From NCBI RefSeq assembly GCF_030253575.1, contig NC_080557.1, positions 15,352,001-15,416,000 of the forward strand: a stretch of 64,000 nt of DNA, written 5' to 3'. Positions 23,377-35,978 of the stretch are shown in pieces. Source of the stretch: Rhododendron vialii (lineage: Eukaryota; Streptophyta; Magnoliopsida; Ericales; Ericaceae). The translations under genes and the position numbers were made by a program. The notes below the pieces were generated by a model. That model had not been told where the DNA came from, made no database searches, and worked only from the letters and a program-made list of their open reading frames with translations. The first letter of the stretch is position 1; every line of letters begins with the position of its first letter.

Positions 23377-25410
23377 ATGGATGACTCTGAAACCCAATAT
23401 TCCCCAAACCCTAACCCTACCCCACCCCTTCCATTGCACGCACGAGTTGGTCCTGAAGTCTTTGAGCCCCATCTGCCCTCCATCCATCATGAACGAGAGC
23501 TCTGGTTTGGCTGTCTGGTTGGAAGGTTCGTGGTCTACCGCACTATCTCTGTCCACGACATGCAAACTGCAATCAAAGCCAACTGGCACCTGGATGGTCC
23601 AGTTACTGTCCGTCACCAAGTAGGTAGATTTTACATCATTGAAGTTGAATCCCTGGCTGATCATGATGACCTCCTCCGATCGGGTCCATGGAACATCAAC
23701 GGGGCTTTGCTCCAACTTCGCCCATGGATGGCTGATCGCCCCCTCCACAATATTGATTTTTCCACTGCTACTATGTCGGTCCAGATCTCGGGGGCACCAC
23801 TGGAGTATATGACTCCTACCATGGTCGTTCGTTTAGGTTCCCTCTTGGGTACTGTCATCTCAGTCGATCGTCACACCGTTGATCGTGACAACCTGGAGTT
23901 CATGAGAGTTTGAGTTGAAATACCCATTCTCCGCCCCTTAATCCCTGGTGCTTTTCTCCGCCTCAAGAATGGCGACCCCGTTTGGCTCCATTTTGGTTAC
24001 GAACGTGTTTTCAAGGTTTGCCTCAAATGCGGCTGTGTTGGGCACATGCATCGCCGTTGCACCTACTCCGATGCCCATGCTGCTGATCTTATCCATGAAC
24101 GCATCCAAGAAGCCAAACAGTTCCCTCATAGTGCCTTTTGGGTTCAGGAGGATCGTCTCCTCTACCAACGGGCTCTGAAAGCCATCAAAAATTCTAACCT
24201 CAACCGTACCTCCAGTTTAGAGATTCTATGGTCTGACATTGAGACCGGCACTATCGAAATGGAAAATATCTTGGGCGTTAGAACCATCTTTTTCCTCAGG
24301 ACAGCCATCTTCTCTTCCTCCGATGAAGACGACCCTTCTGAGCTTGAAGGCATGGATGATATGGATGAGGTTCACTCTGACCCCACCACTACTGAACCCC
24401 TCTCCAATGATTCCCCCCAACACTCCACCCCCACTCCCACCACTGATCCCTCAGCGGCCCCGTATGCTACGGGCTCCCACGATCCTGACACTGCTTCAGA
24501 TGCTGAGGCCCTTCACAACCTGGCAAACCCCACTCGTGTAGAGCATCATTTCGGTCTCAACGTCGCTTTTGAAGAGGAGCTCAACAATTTGGGTCTTACA
24601 TGCCTCACTGATCACCTAGTTCGTGTTCGTAAACACCCTGACAGCGACGTTGGGGAAGGCCCACCTAAACGAACTAACTATGGGGATCCCTCTTCTGGAT
24701 CTTCTCCCTTGAGTGCTCTCCATATTCCTTCTCTTAGTGGGCCTAACCTAGCTGTTTCTGTTAGACCACCAATCAGACCTCTTTTGGCTGGTATGGTTGA
24801 TATTGGGCCTAGGCTTGCTCCAGTTTCACCATCTGCTTCCGGGCCCGATGAAGATTCTAAAATTACTGGGTTGAACACTGAGACCCCGACCGTGCCTACT
24901 CTGGTTGCTTTTTCCTCTGATGTTGGGCCATCCAAACGGCAACGCCAGGAGCCCCTAGCTGCCTCCAACAAACGTCGCTGCCAGGACCTCAATGCCATTG
25001 ACGGTGCTTTCCTCATTCCTGATCCGGACCCGTTCATAGAGCTTGCTAGGTTACCCGATTTGGGTAATCCCCCAGGTATACCTCCCTCTTGTCACTCTCC
25101 AGCCTCCATTACTTCTTCTGCTGCTTATGATCATTCGGATCTTCACTCGCACCATGCACCCACTTTTGATGGCCCCATATCTGCTAGTACTGCTACATAT
25201 TGCCATCGTACGACTTTTCGCCACTCGTATGGGCCAACATCGATTGAGGTCCCAACCCCCATATCTGTAACACCTTTTAACTCTGGTCATTGCTGGCCAT
25301 CCAATCCGGTTGCTCTAAGTTCTCTCACCCACTCCTCTACCACTTTTGTTGGAGATTTAAACTCCATCGCTACTGTGGCTGCGTCAGTTCAGCCACAGCA
25401 ACAACAATGA
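23377..25410 (+). pseudogene. LINE-B ORF1: RNA-binding protein with DUF4283 and zinc knuckle
   Basis: I chose the ATG at 23377, in a strong caccATGGa context; an upstream in-frame ATG exists at 23257. The DUF4283 region contains LVGRFVVYRTIS and RSGPWNINGALLQLRPW. It is followed by the zinc knuckle CLKCGCVGHMHRRC and a long Ser/Thr/Pro-rich tail ending in a Gln run. ORF1 proteins bind LINE RNA in the particle that carries it to its target. A tga at 23911-23913, probably a former CGA or TGG, cuts the frame just before the VEIPIL motif. The stop at 25408-25410 overlaps the ORF2 start as atga. Confidence 0.88.
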
Positions 25411-28400
25411 TTCTCCTAAGCTGAAACTGTAGGGGACTTGGCCACCCCATATCTGTTCATACCCTTGGACGCCTAATCCAAGATAAGCGGCCTGGCTTTC
25501 TCTTTCTCATGGAAACCAAAACGACTGTCTCTAACGTCAATCAAATTCTTCGTAATAAAGGATTCTCTTCCTCCACGGGCTGTGACCCCGAAGGCCTCCG
25601 TGGAGGATTGTGGGTCGGTTGGCGATCCAATTTTATGGTGTCTGTCCTCCACTTGTGCAAAAACCTTATCCTCCTCTCAGTCACGGATGATTTCAACTTG
25701 ACCTGGCATCTTGCCCTTGTCTACAGTTCCCCCTACCGTCACCAACGCCCGGCAGTTTGGAGCTTAATTGTATCCCTTGTGAGCCCTGATTCTGGGCCTT
25801 TACTTTGTGTCGAGGACTTTAATCAAGTGCTTCATCCCACTGATAGACTGAGCCCCTCACCGTCCAATCTCCCAGGCTCTACCAACTTTTCTCAGTTCCT
25901 TTTCAACCTTAGCTTGACAGAGCTCCCTTCAGCAGGACCTCACTTTACCTGGACCAGCAACCGGCAGGCTCCCCAATGCACCTTTGAACGATTAGATCGC
26001 GGCTTTATTAATGGTGACTGGCCCTCTCTTGGCTTGGTTACCTCTGTTACCAACCTTCCCATCCACGGCTCTGATCACTCCCCAATCCTTCTGTATACCA
26101 GTCTGCCAAGGTCTATTCGCCGCCGACAGTTTAAGTTTGAAAAGTTTTGGACGTCCTATGAGAACTACTTCAGCATAGTCCGACAATCATGGTCATCTGA
26201 TTTCCCAGGGTCCCCTCTATATCAAACCGTCCAAAAACTTTGCCTCACTCGGAAAAATCTAATTTCTTGGGCTTCTAGTGGTATTGGTAACTTGGCATCT
26301 CGCATCTCTGAAACCCGAGGTCAGCTCTTGGCATGCCAAGTTGCTCTCACAATCCACCTTAATTTTGACCAAGAAGCTGTCGTTAGAGCAAATCTTGAAG
26401 ATCTCCTATCCTAAGAAGAAATCTTTTGGTCCCAACATTCCAAAACCCGTTTTCTAGCTCTTGGAGATAAAAACACCACATTTTTCCATCGGGCAAGCCG
26501 TATCCGTTCTCAGGGGACACGTATTAAAGGGATCAACAACTCTCAAGGAACGTGGGTAGAAAATTCGGACACCATCAATCAGGTTTTTACAAGTTACTTT
26601 CAAGACCTCTTCTCTGACCTGCAACCGGATCTGGTCATGGACAACTGGGAGGGCTGGCCCCACTTTGACAATCATCTCTCTACCACCCATTTGACCTGGC
26701 TCAACAAACCGTTTACGGCCGCAGAGGTTAAAACCGCTGCCTTCCAAATCGGCGGGACTAAAGCTCCAGGCCCAGATGGCTTATCGGGTTGCTTTTATCA
26801 TCATCACTGGGAACTTATTGGTCCGTCCATCTCCACCGCGGCCCTCTCCTTCTTAAACTCTGGGTATCTCTTAAAGGAAATAAACTACTCGCACATTGCC
26901 CTAATCCCAAAAGTCCCATCCCCGGCTTCACCGGGGGACTTCCGGCCCATTAGCCTTTGTAATGTGCTATACAAAATCATCTCCAAAATCGTTGCTAACA
27001 GATTGAAGCACATCCTCCCCTCGTACGTTTCCCCAACACAGAATGCTTTTGTCCATGGCCGGCAGATCTCCGACAGTTCCATTCTTGCCAGTGAATTCTC
27101 CAACCTAGTTGCCAAGCGGACAAAGGGACACAAATATATGGCGGCACTCAAACTTGATATGAGTAAGGCTTTTGACAGAGTCAGCTGGAAATTCTTACAT
27201 GCTATTCTTACTAAAATGGGTTTCCCTGACAATTGGCTTCGCCTCCTCCATCAATGTTACTCCACTGTATCATTCTCTGTTTTGATCAATGGTACCCCGT
27301 CTCAGCGTTTCCATCCCCAACGAGGTCTAAGACAAGGTGACCCCCTGTCACCCTATCTTTTTATCATTTACATGGAAGCTCTCTCTTCTGCTCTCAACCA
27401 CCTGGACCAAACCAAGCAATGTAAGGGTCTCAAGCTCTCTGTTACTGGCCCTTCGTTGTCCCATCTTTTCTTTGCAGATGACTGTCTCATCTTTTTCCAG
27501 CCCACGCTCTTGAGTTGTGCCAAACTTCGGGACACCCTTCTCCACTTTAGCCTTTTCTCCGGTCAAAGCATCAATCACCAAAAATCCTCTATCACCCTCA
27601 GCAAAAACATTCCTCATGCGTTTCGCCGTCGCTTTCAAAGTTTTTTCCATATCCCCGTCCGTGCCGATTTGGCCTCTTACTTAGGCCTTCCTTTAGGGGT
27701 CTCCAAAAACAAAAGAGCTTGTTTCCAATTCATCATTGATAAGACCCGGCAGTCATTGGCAGGTTGGAAATACACACTATCCCAAGCAGGCAAATTAACC
27801 CTCATTCAATCGATTCTATCCTCTCTCCCGATCTACCTTTGCTCATCCTACAAACTTCCTTTCGCCATTTGTGACAAAATCAATGCCATTTCCGCAGCTT
27901 TTTGGTGGAAGACGGGGGATCGGAAACCACTTTATTGGCTTTCTTGGGACAAAATTTCGGCCTACAAGTGCGACGGAGGCTTGGGAATTCGTGACTTCCG
28001 TCTCCTCAATCGGGCCCTCTTGGCCAACCAGTTTTGGCGCATTCTCACTAACCCATCTCTTCTAGTCTCACAAATCCTCTTACCGAAATATTGTTCCCGG
28101 ACCCACATACTTCGTGTCAAACCTCTCCCCTCCTCTTCTTGGGCATGGAAAAGTCTCCTCTATGGACGAGAACTCATTACCAGTCATTTAGCATGGACTG
28201 TGGGATATGGAGAATCCATCAATCTATACTCGGATCAGTGGATCCCACAACTCCCTAAACCCCTTAGTCATGTTATCCTTTTTACTGGTCCAACCACCTT
28301 AACCGTATCTAGCCTACTTACTTCAACTCCAGAAGGTCTCACTTGGAATATTGCTAAAATCCGTGACATCATTCCTGAAACCATTATTCCAAAGATTTTG

Positions 28401-29570
28401 GCCATTCCACTGCCTTCAGCCCCAAGCGCAGATCGACGGGTGTGGCCCTATACTCCCTCAGGCCAATACTCTTCTAAATCGGGCTATCGGACTCTTTATG
28501 ATCAGCAAAAAGCCTCCCCCTCCAGATTGGATTCGCAACACCTTCACAATGGGGTTAATATCTGGACAATTGTGTGGCGCCTAGCTCTTCCCGAACGTCT
28601 CAAAATTTTCCTTTGGAAGTGTGTGAGAGGTATTTTACCGGTCAAGCTCAATCTCTGCTCTCGGCTCCACCATCTCTCTCCCACCTGCCCCTTATGCCTC
28701 TGCGAGGATGAAAGCCCGGAGCATCTTTTTCTTTCATGTCCGGTCACTCAACCACTTTGGACTACTTCTACGTTTCGAATTCCTACCCAGCCGTCATGCT
28801 TTAAAACATGGTTACTGGATGGGATTATCTGTTTGACTGCTTCCCCACATGACCAAGACCGATTCTTCAACTACATTGGCATGCTCTGGGCTATTTGGAA
28901 ATCTCGGAATGCAACTGTCTTTTCTGGCGAGTCCTTCACACCTGGAACAGCTCAGGCTCTCGCTACTGATAATGCTCTCTGGTTCAAACGCTCGTCCCTA
29001 TGGAATTCTAGTGCACTACGTCGTTCGGCCCAACCTTCGCCAAGGCTGCCACCCCCTCCATCCTTTGTTATTCAGCCCTACCCGCCATTCATCCTTTTGG
29101 ATCAACGGGTGGCTCATATCACCGTTGATGGTGCGTGGAAAGAGGGATCCTCAAAAAGTGGGTTGGGTTTTTAGGCATATGATCCGAATGGCAATATTAT
29201 TCAGCAATGTTTCGTGTCTTGCTGCAGCTCAACCCCCCTCCAAACGGAACTTATGGCCTTACTTCTGGCTGTTACATGGGCTTTACATCACCACTTTAAT
29301 GTTTTCCTCTACTCTGATTGCTTAAATGCCATTTTGCAGCTAGCGGGCCGATCTGAGCCCCATTATGCGGATGTATTTTTGTTGCACAACCTTCGGCAGG
29401 AACTCTCGAAGCTCGATTTTTGCAGGTTATCCAAAGTTGATCGCAAGGACGCACACCCAGCCCACTGCCTAGCCAAACGGGCGTTGCAGTCCTCCTCTAC
29501 ATTTCCAGCAGCACGGGGAATTCCGTTTTGGACAGGAGCTACCACGGGCCATTTCTTTTTGTTTATTTAA
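25407..29570 (+). pseudogene. LINE-B ORF2: endonuclease, reverse transcriptase, RNase H
   Basis: In one continuous frame: an APE endonuclease (NCRGLGHP, LMETK, SDHSPIL; the usual GDFN reads EDFN), RT (FRPISLCNVLYK, FVHGRQISDS, KLDMSKAFDRVSW, GLRQGDPLSPYLF, FADD), zf-RVT (CPLCLCEDESPEHLFLSC) and a plant-type RNase H (VDGAW, TELMALLLA, YSDC, AHCLAKRA). Stops occur at 25422 (tga for Trp in the opening WNCRG), 26412 (taa for Gln) and 29172 (tag for Trp in the RNase H). The absence of frameshifts points to a fairly young insertion. The EDFN change would also impair the endonuclease. Confidence 0.92.
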
Positions 29571-29974
29571 CCCCTTTACTTATTTTGTTGTCCTTGTTGT
29601 TCCCCTTTATGTTTTATTGTATCTGTAACTCTATAACTCCATCCTTTTATCAATGCATTTCTATCATGTTTCAAAAAAAAAAAAAAAACACTCTAGAGGG
29701 AAGGAGCGGACGCAACAAGAGTTTCTTGCACTGGCAGCTGGAGCTGGGTTTTCTGGCATCAGATTGGAATGCTTTGTCTGCAACATGTGGGTCATGGAAT
29801 TTTACAAGTAGCGTCCGAGCACGTCTGGCGTAGAACTGATCAAGCAAAAAAAAAAAGAAAGAAGAAGAGATTGTTGTGTCTCCTAACGTGTCGTGTCCTC
29901 CATTTTTTTAAAATTCGCATGTCGGAGTGTCGGTCAAGTCATGTCACGTGTCCGTGTCAGTGCTACGTAGAATT

Positions 29975-31250
29975 TCTTTGTTTCAAATGTTTCATGAGTA
30001 CGTTACCAGATCAATCCTCTATCATTCGAAGATAAATTTCAGAATTCCATCATCTTATAAGTTTATTTGAATAAGTAAGTAAAACTAGACTACACCATCA
30101 TTTTAGTTATAACAATGATTAATTGGAGCAATTCACCTTGTAGATCGATCTCCTCAAGAACATTGATCCTGGCAAAAAATTATGTCTGGCAGGATATAGA
30201 TAGATATGTTTTCCATGTCCATTCATCAGGAGAAAAAAAAATTCTGACACTAGATCACGCGAAACTCATTATCTCAAGGTAAATAGGTTCAAAATCATAT
30301 CTATTGATATACTCAATCGACTTGAATTTTATTGTGGTTCCAATCGGTGTCGTGCGCCTGTAATAGGCCCCCAACGGGTAACCTAAAGCTCATTAGTCCC
30401 TTGAGAAGATAACAACCAAAAACGCGAAATACTTTAACCATGCATGTTAAATTTATTGTTCGAACATGCACTCCTGGAAATCAACTACAGTATAATGCCT
30501 CATATAGACTACTGGCCCAATAATTTGTTGGAGCCCATAATCATGGCTCAAAATGGATTATTTAAAATTAGTGGTACTACTATACCTTGCATAGTTTTCC
30601 ATAACCAAAGTATTACTTTTGTAGACATTAAACGTGCAACGAAATATTATGATCTCCCAACTTTTATACACGTCACTCGCCACCTTGCAAGGTCTTGAGA
30701 CACCATACTGTTTCATGAAGATGACTACTAACTCAGTTGGTAGAATAAGTAATTACTGCCCTTTTTCTAAAGGAAATTGATTTTTATACTCTTTATAAAA
30801 TAATGCAGACACTCTTTTTTTTCTTTTTTTTTTTTTTTAGCGGATGAATTTACAAAACAGTCCCAACATATATGCATACACTTTTTTATAAATTTTAGAG
30901 ACTGTTTCATAAATTCACCCGCTAAAAGACGAAAAAAAGTCTTTGCATCAATTTGGAGTATAGATATCAATTACCTTTCCTAAAATAGTGTCGAATATTT
31001 TACGCTGTCTAATTTCAAGTGACTACAAAGTCGCAAGATTCCAGGTCCACCACTGGATTGTGTATGCACATCACATCTCTTTAATGCTAATCATGGCAAT
31101 GCCAAGGACAAAGAAATGAGTAAATTATTCAATAGTTCTAGACTACCATGTTACATGTTCACATAATTTCATGAGTGACACATAATCATCCTCTCTTGTT
31201 GAGCGGTTGGGGGATAAGAGTTGACTCACTTAGTATCTGTAGTGATAATT
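29975..31250 (+). repeat. Segmental duplicate: COMT 3' flank (copy 2)
   Basis: It is collinear with 9340-10621 at high identity. It lies about 160 bp after the COMT stop codon, so it identifies copy 1 as the flank of a lost or displaced COMT. The shared block ends near gtagtgataattt; beyond it the two copies diverge. Confidence 0.8.
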
Positions 31251-31799
31251 TGTTGGCCAAGAACACGACGTAGAACATGCCACTTGGTACTCCGGGACAT
31301 TTGTGTTTTCGGTAACTTGTAGTAGTATCATTACAATTTAAAGAACAAATATCGATAACCCCTAAAAATTGCATTTAGATACGAAAGCAAATAACCAATA
31401 CATGTCCAAAAGAAACCTGCCTAAGAAGGAAAAAAATATACAATTTGGAATCAACCGATTTTAGTAATTTACGTGGTAAAGAAGACAGATCTGAGAGCTT
31501 CATAAATACATATAACCCCTTAGATTTACTAAATTACTAAATCACCCTATGATATACAAAATTACAATTCAACCCCTTAAGTTGAATAAATGATTATGTG
31601 AACCGCAGTGTTGATTAAATTATAATTAAACCCAAAAGTCACATACTCGAATCCGTAACGTTTACATATTCAAAAAAAAAATCCGTAATGTTTACGTGCT
31701 TACTGTTCGCATTACTTGTGTGAGCTGTACTACTAATTGTTTATCAATTGCAGGTTGACCTCTGGTGTTATCTTGAACTTAGAAAGTACTTAGGTGCAC
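31251..31799. other. Unassigned sequence
   Basis: It has no gene or clear repeat boundary. It ends in taggtgcac, the left TSD of the next element. Confidence 0.3.
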
Positions 31800-32854
31800 A
31801 AGAGGTGTCAAATAGACGGGTTTTAACCAAATTGAGTAAGTTGTAAGTGGGTTGGGTCTCTAATGGGTTATTGACCCATTTAAAACCCATTAGTTATGAG
31901 GTCAATGACACATACCCGACCCGACTAGACCAGACCAGACCCATTTATTTAAAATTGAACTTGATCTGTCCATTAGCCCAGTTACATATATATTAAATTT
32001 TAAAATAACTAAGGTATTTCCAGACTAAACAGTAACTTTTTTTGTCTTTATTCAAATATTTTTCGTATTTGATAGTTTTGCATCAAACTTTTGTGACTTT
32101 AGTGATTCATCTCGTCGAGAAAAAATCGGAAAAGTAAAAAATTATATATGATCGAAACTCATAAATTTTTTTCAAAAAGACAAGAATAAGTAAATTTTTT
32201 TGTCTTTGTACAAAAAATTATAAGTTTTGATCAAATTTTTTTACTTTTCCGATTCCTTTTGTCGAAACGAATTAATAAGTCACAAAAGCTTGACGCAAAA
32301 CAAAAAAATTGAATAAGGACAAAAAAAGTCACTTAACTTTTTAATCTAAACCCTATGCAAGACTACCACGAGAGAAATTTATTTACGGTGTAGCGCAATT
32401 TCACCAGTCCATTCGCGCAATCAATAGAAGAGAAATAATTGTTACCGATCACAATTGATTTTTAATCCGGACTGTCCAAAATATTTTTGGTCACATGTGA
32501 TTTAGCATAGAAAAATTGAGAGAGAGAGAGAGACCATGCCATACTCCCCGTCGGCGCAATTTTAAAAGACTATTGTACGTCGGGGCTTCCACCCGTTCTT
32601 CTGCAGTTTACCGAGCCTTTGTGCAACCTTCATTCCCAGTGAAACCTGGTAATGAGACGGGAATTTTGGTGGGTTACTTTGACCCATTGGGTTATTTAAG
32701 TTGACCAAATTGATGCCCAATTAAGACCCAACTAATAATGGGTTAGCTAGGTTTGGACCCATTTTTACCCAACTAATAAATGGGTTGGGTTTGGTCTATT
32801 TTTTAATTGATGGGTATGAGTTTGTTAATGGATCTGGGTTCAATTTGCCACCCC
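31800..32854. mobile_element. hAT-like non-autonomous element
   Basis: A perfect 9-bp direct repeat, taggtgcac (31791-31799 and 32855-32863), flanks 1055 bp. The ends aagaggtgtcaaat and atttgccacccc are inverted with a few mismatches. Subterminal regions are rich in gggttgggt and acccaac strings on both sides, typical transposase-binding clusters. There is no coding capacity. Confidence 0.85.
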
Positions 32855-33555
32855 TAGGTGCACTGTGTGCTTTACGGACTTGGGGAAAACAAGTAGATGT
32901 TGATAAGATAACTGGAACAAAGATGGAAATGTGGTGACAAGTTAGGAGCGACCTACCGGGACCCTTGGGAGAAGGACAACCTAGGGGGACCAGTGTTTTT
33001 TTGGGCAACCTAATGGACTTTAGCTAAGGGCGGCCGACGGGAACCGGATAAATGAGATGAACGAAACCCTAAGTATTATACGGCAAGGTTAGCTTCGGTG
33101 AGCCTTCACTTGTTTTTATTGTCTAGGTGAATCCATCTAAGTAGCTAACTTAGGAGAATTTACTTGGGATCCGGTGCATGACAAATATTTGATTTTTGTC
33201 ATAGCCGTTAAATACATTAGCCCCACTGTCAACAGTGGCGGAGCCAGGATTTTAATTCCGGAGGACCGGCTTATTCGACATATATTTTTATCGAAACATA
33301 TACTTATTATATCATAAGATTTTTGCTTTTTAATTCATTACAATTGTACATTGAAATGACACTCTATTGAAATTTCACCACTCTAACTCCATCGAACTCA
33401 AAACTCCTTCCTCCTCTTCCCAAATGATTTCCCCCCGAAATTAATCTCTCCCAAAACCACAAGAGAATACTTTTATTCCCCTCACAATACACTCTTTTGA
33501 TGAGTGTGTCCTATATTTCTTATTCTAGCTCGTCTATCTTGCTTCCTTGACAATT
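32855..33555. other. Unassigned sequence with a possible hAT terminus
   Basis: At 33234 cagtggcggagccaggattt looks like a hAT left end, but no partner end or TSD was found. No gene was recognised. Confidence 0.35.
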
Positions 33556-34390
33556 TTGTCTCACTTTGGGTTCACCAAACCATGCACTATCACATGTCAT
33601 TTTATTTTTTATTGGGAAAAAAAGATTTATAAATATTTTAAAATGATTACGTACAAAGATTCAATGGATCACAGGTACACCAGAATAACGCCACCTGAAA
33701 ACCAAACCCAACTAAAGGCAAGAAGTCAACCAAAACCACAACACCCTCTAAAACAACCCAAACGAAACTATAAGCAAAGCAACCAAGAAATCGAGAGAAT
33801 AACAACCATTAACCTACAACAACCACCAAAACTCAAAACAACAACCGGAAGGAACATAACCGAAAATCAAGAGAAAAAACCCCAAAGCACCAAACCTCGG
33901 TTTAAAAATCCAAAGAAAGAGAGACACGTTCCTTGAAATCGTCATCTTCCTCTAAATCATCAAGAACGTTGATTCTTTCTGCTAATTCGGCCTTCTCTAT
34001 TTCAACAAAATTCATTAAAATAAAGTTTCTCTCCCCTTTAAGTTTAACGCCCAACCGAACACCTAAATCCATCGTCTTATGAGCTTCCTTAAAAAGAAAT
34101 GAGTTCATATTCTGGATGTCATCGGAAGATAATGAAGGAGAAAGGACCTTCTTATTTCTAAGAATTGATTTGTCGGTTTTAACCCCAAGCTCCGGAAGAG
34201 GTTTCTTCTTTTTAATCTTCCTCTTCAACCTTCAAATCTCCTCTCCATTTTATATGAATAGCATCAAGGGATGATCTCTCGCCAAGAATGCTTTCTCTGC
34301 AGACCAATTTCACGGCTCCCAATGTTGGAGGAAGGGAAAAAATCCTCAACATTCCCCACATTGGTCAGATTGTCCTCCTTCTGATGGTCT
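33556..34390 (-). mobile_element. ORF1-only LINE copy (minus), 5'-truncated
   Basis: Read on the minus strand, a Lys-rich ORF1 C-terminal part (34228-33902; SDDIQNMNSFLFKEAHK, CMDLG-like block, ending ERVSLSLDF) runs straight into a 3' UTR of about 340 bp with an A-rich end near 33600. It is clearly homologous to 48500-48863, where the same junction occurs (ending EGVSISIEF). No reverse transcriptase lies between. Confidence 0.75.
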
Positions 34391-34416
34391 TTAATTAAAG
34401 GGCTACCGGGAGAAGG

Positions 34417-34443
34417 TGTTGTGTACTAGTCACACAACACCGT
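34417..34443. repeat. Short perfect hairpin
   Basis: The arm ggtgttgtgt and its complement acacaacacc are separated by a short spacer. It is probably a TE terminus or hairpin. Confidence 0.6.
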
Positions 34444-34504
34444 GGTTTGCGGCATCCAAATCGTCCGTTTGACTATCAACGGTCCAAATCTCATGCCGCA
34501 CAGA

Positions 34505-34670
34505 CAGTTTGATGGATTGCCGAACGGACGGCTCGAACATGCCACACAGCACCATGCTCAACTTGAGATTGGACCTCCATCTCTCCTCAGTTTGATGAAT
34601 TGCCGAACGGACGGCTCGAACATGCCACACAGCACCATGCTCAACTTGAGATTGGACCTCCATCTCTCCT
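34505..34670. repeat. 83-bp tandem duplication
   Basis: Two nearly identical 83-bp units, each starting cagtttgatg and containing gccgaacggacggctcgaac, stand head to tail. Confidence 0.9.
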
Positions 34671-35262
34671 TCCTTGCATGCTTCAAACTCTTCACGTGCA
34701 ACTCACCTAATTAATTAGCCTACAAAATCCGACACTTTGCATCCTCCATGCAAGCATAGTTAATTTTATGCATCATTAATTATATTAATCTCTCATCCTT
34801 TTCAAGTCCTTTTATAAATTTTGATTTGATAATTTTTTTTTGGGTAATTATTTGATTTGATTTGATTTGATTTGATTTGATAATTACGTTAACCAATAAA
34901 TATGAACCCGACAACTAATAAAAATACTACATACACTCCTCCAGTACTCTTTTATATTAAAAAACAAAGTTTGATAAATATCTAATTATTTTATGTATTC
35001 AATGCGTCCCTCGCGGCTTTAAAATTTATTCGTCCGTTGATGTTTCTAAATCAATGCATCTATATATGCTTCTTCGGATGACCCCATCGAGAGAGACACG
35101 TCCGTCCATTGATCACTGTTTCATCAATGACCTCTGTGTTTTCTTTTTTTTTTTAATCAACGAAAGTCAGTAAGGTAGGTTAGCACCTTGGAAGAGTAGT
35201 TTAGTTATTGGCCATCATTTCTCCCGATAGTGTTTAAGTGTGGTCTGATGTTGTTAGACCGA
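34671..35262. other. Unassigned sequence with (TTGAT)n run
   Basis: It is AT-rich and non-coding. A pentanucleotide run (ttgat, about six units) lies at 34852-34882. It ends with atgcc (35263-35267), the left TSD of the copia element. Confidence 0.4.
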
Positions 35263-35267
35263 ATGCC

Positions 35268-35978
35268 TGTTGGGAAAAACTATCCAAAACACTATGAATA
35301 TTTTTCCCTCTTTGTGCAAATAGAGAATAGGCTAAATTATCGCAACCACAATAACCAACAACAACAAGCAATTTAGGAGCCGAAAGTAAAATAAGCAACA
35401 ACAAGCAAACCACGAGACACCGGAATTTTTACGTGGTTCCCCCTAAATTAGAGGTACGTCCACGGGAGCGTAATCGCTACCAAACCTTCCACTAATGATA
35501 ATGGGGTAACAAGAGTTCTTCCTTAGCAAGCTATTAGAGGCATACAAACATCACCCTAAGGTGGATTTCAACAAAAACAACAAAGAGTACAAGTTTAGGT
35601 CTCACAAAGTGGATTTCCCAAACTCCTAGAACCCGAGAGAACCTTGCCAATCTGCTCCGATCAGTGCGTAGAGCTCGTCAAACTATGGAACATACTGAAA
35701 ACCCATCAAAATCGGAGCAGCAACAGTGGTCCGATCTTGGCTTGAACTAAGAAGCAAAACCCTCACTTTTCTCGGCCGCTCTCTGGAACTCTCTGTTACT
35801 CTCGAAACCAGCAGCAGTCAAATGAGACAAGTCTCCTGACTTACTTTTGTAATCCCATGGTGGAAATTACAAGTTCTCCCTTTATCATTCAAAGAATAAC
35901 AAGATAACCCCATAACATTTTGAACTTAATTAATAAGCCCCCTTGTGGACCCACCAACTAGGAAGGACCCACCCAACA
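35268..35978 (-). repeat. 3' LTR of the copia element
   Basis: It is a 711-bp LTR, nearly identical to 40057-40777. On the minus strand it follows the polypurine stretch gggaggggcagatt. Confidence 0.93.

Larger units (their letters stand above)
22985..29688 (+). mobile_element. L1-type LINE-B with RNase H, near full length, in COMT exon 4
   Basis: The element is about 6.7 kb: a pyrimidine-rich 5' leader, ORF1, ORF2, a short 3' UTR and A16 at 29673-29688. It divides the last COMT exon. No TSD is visible, and the COMT sequence between the two halves is shorter than expected, so the insertion probably came with a small target deletion. The left boundary is approximate. No frameshift is seen. 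All four in-frame stops are explicable by transitions. Confidence 0.9.
19046..29811 (+). pseudogene. COMT-type O-methyltransferase pseudogene
   Basis: These enzymes transfer a methyl group from S-adenosylmethionine to a phenolic hydroxyl in the cytosol. Exon 1 is 19046-19129 plus 19722-20107: an acidic lead (KDEEEEK), then the dimerisation domain (AMELAFSSLSPMVMKAAVEL, AVAKYF-like block), ending at the Trp codon split by gtaatt. Exon 2 (21500-about 21814) gives YELKGAVLEGG and the SAM motif LVDVGGG. It then hits tga at 21792, and its donor appears replaced by a TA microsatellite. Exon 3 (from 21940) keeps only VEHVGGDMFE. Exon 4 (22836-about 22985) has [11 protein letters not shown] with the catalytic-His region, and resumes after a LINE at 29689-29811 with GKERTQQEF and the end VMEFYK. 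About 20-30 residues between these halves are missing. A hAT element splits exon 1. Substrate unknown; a phenol such as orcinol is possible from context. Confidence 0.93.

Noticed and set aside
30444..30698. 84-residue open frame repeated in both COMT-flank copies (near 9797 and 30444)
   Set aside because: Small indels between the copies shift the frame, and no domain is recognisable, so it is not conserved as protein.
33234..33253. Possible full hAT element starting cagtggcggagcc
   Set aside because: No matching right end or TSD could be found.
34902..35262. CRISPR-like or regulatory array
   Set aside because: Only simple pentanucleotide and AT-rich sequence is seen nearby; CRISPR arrays are not expected in plant nuclear DNA.
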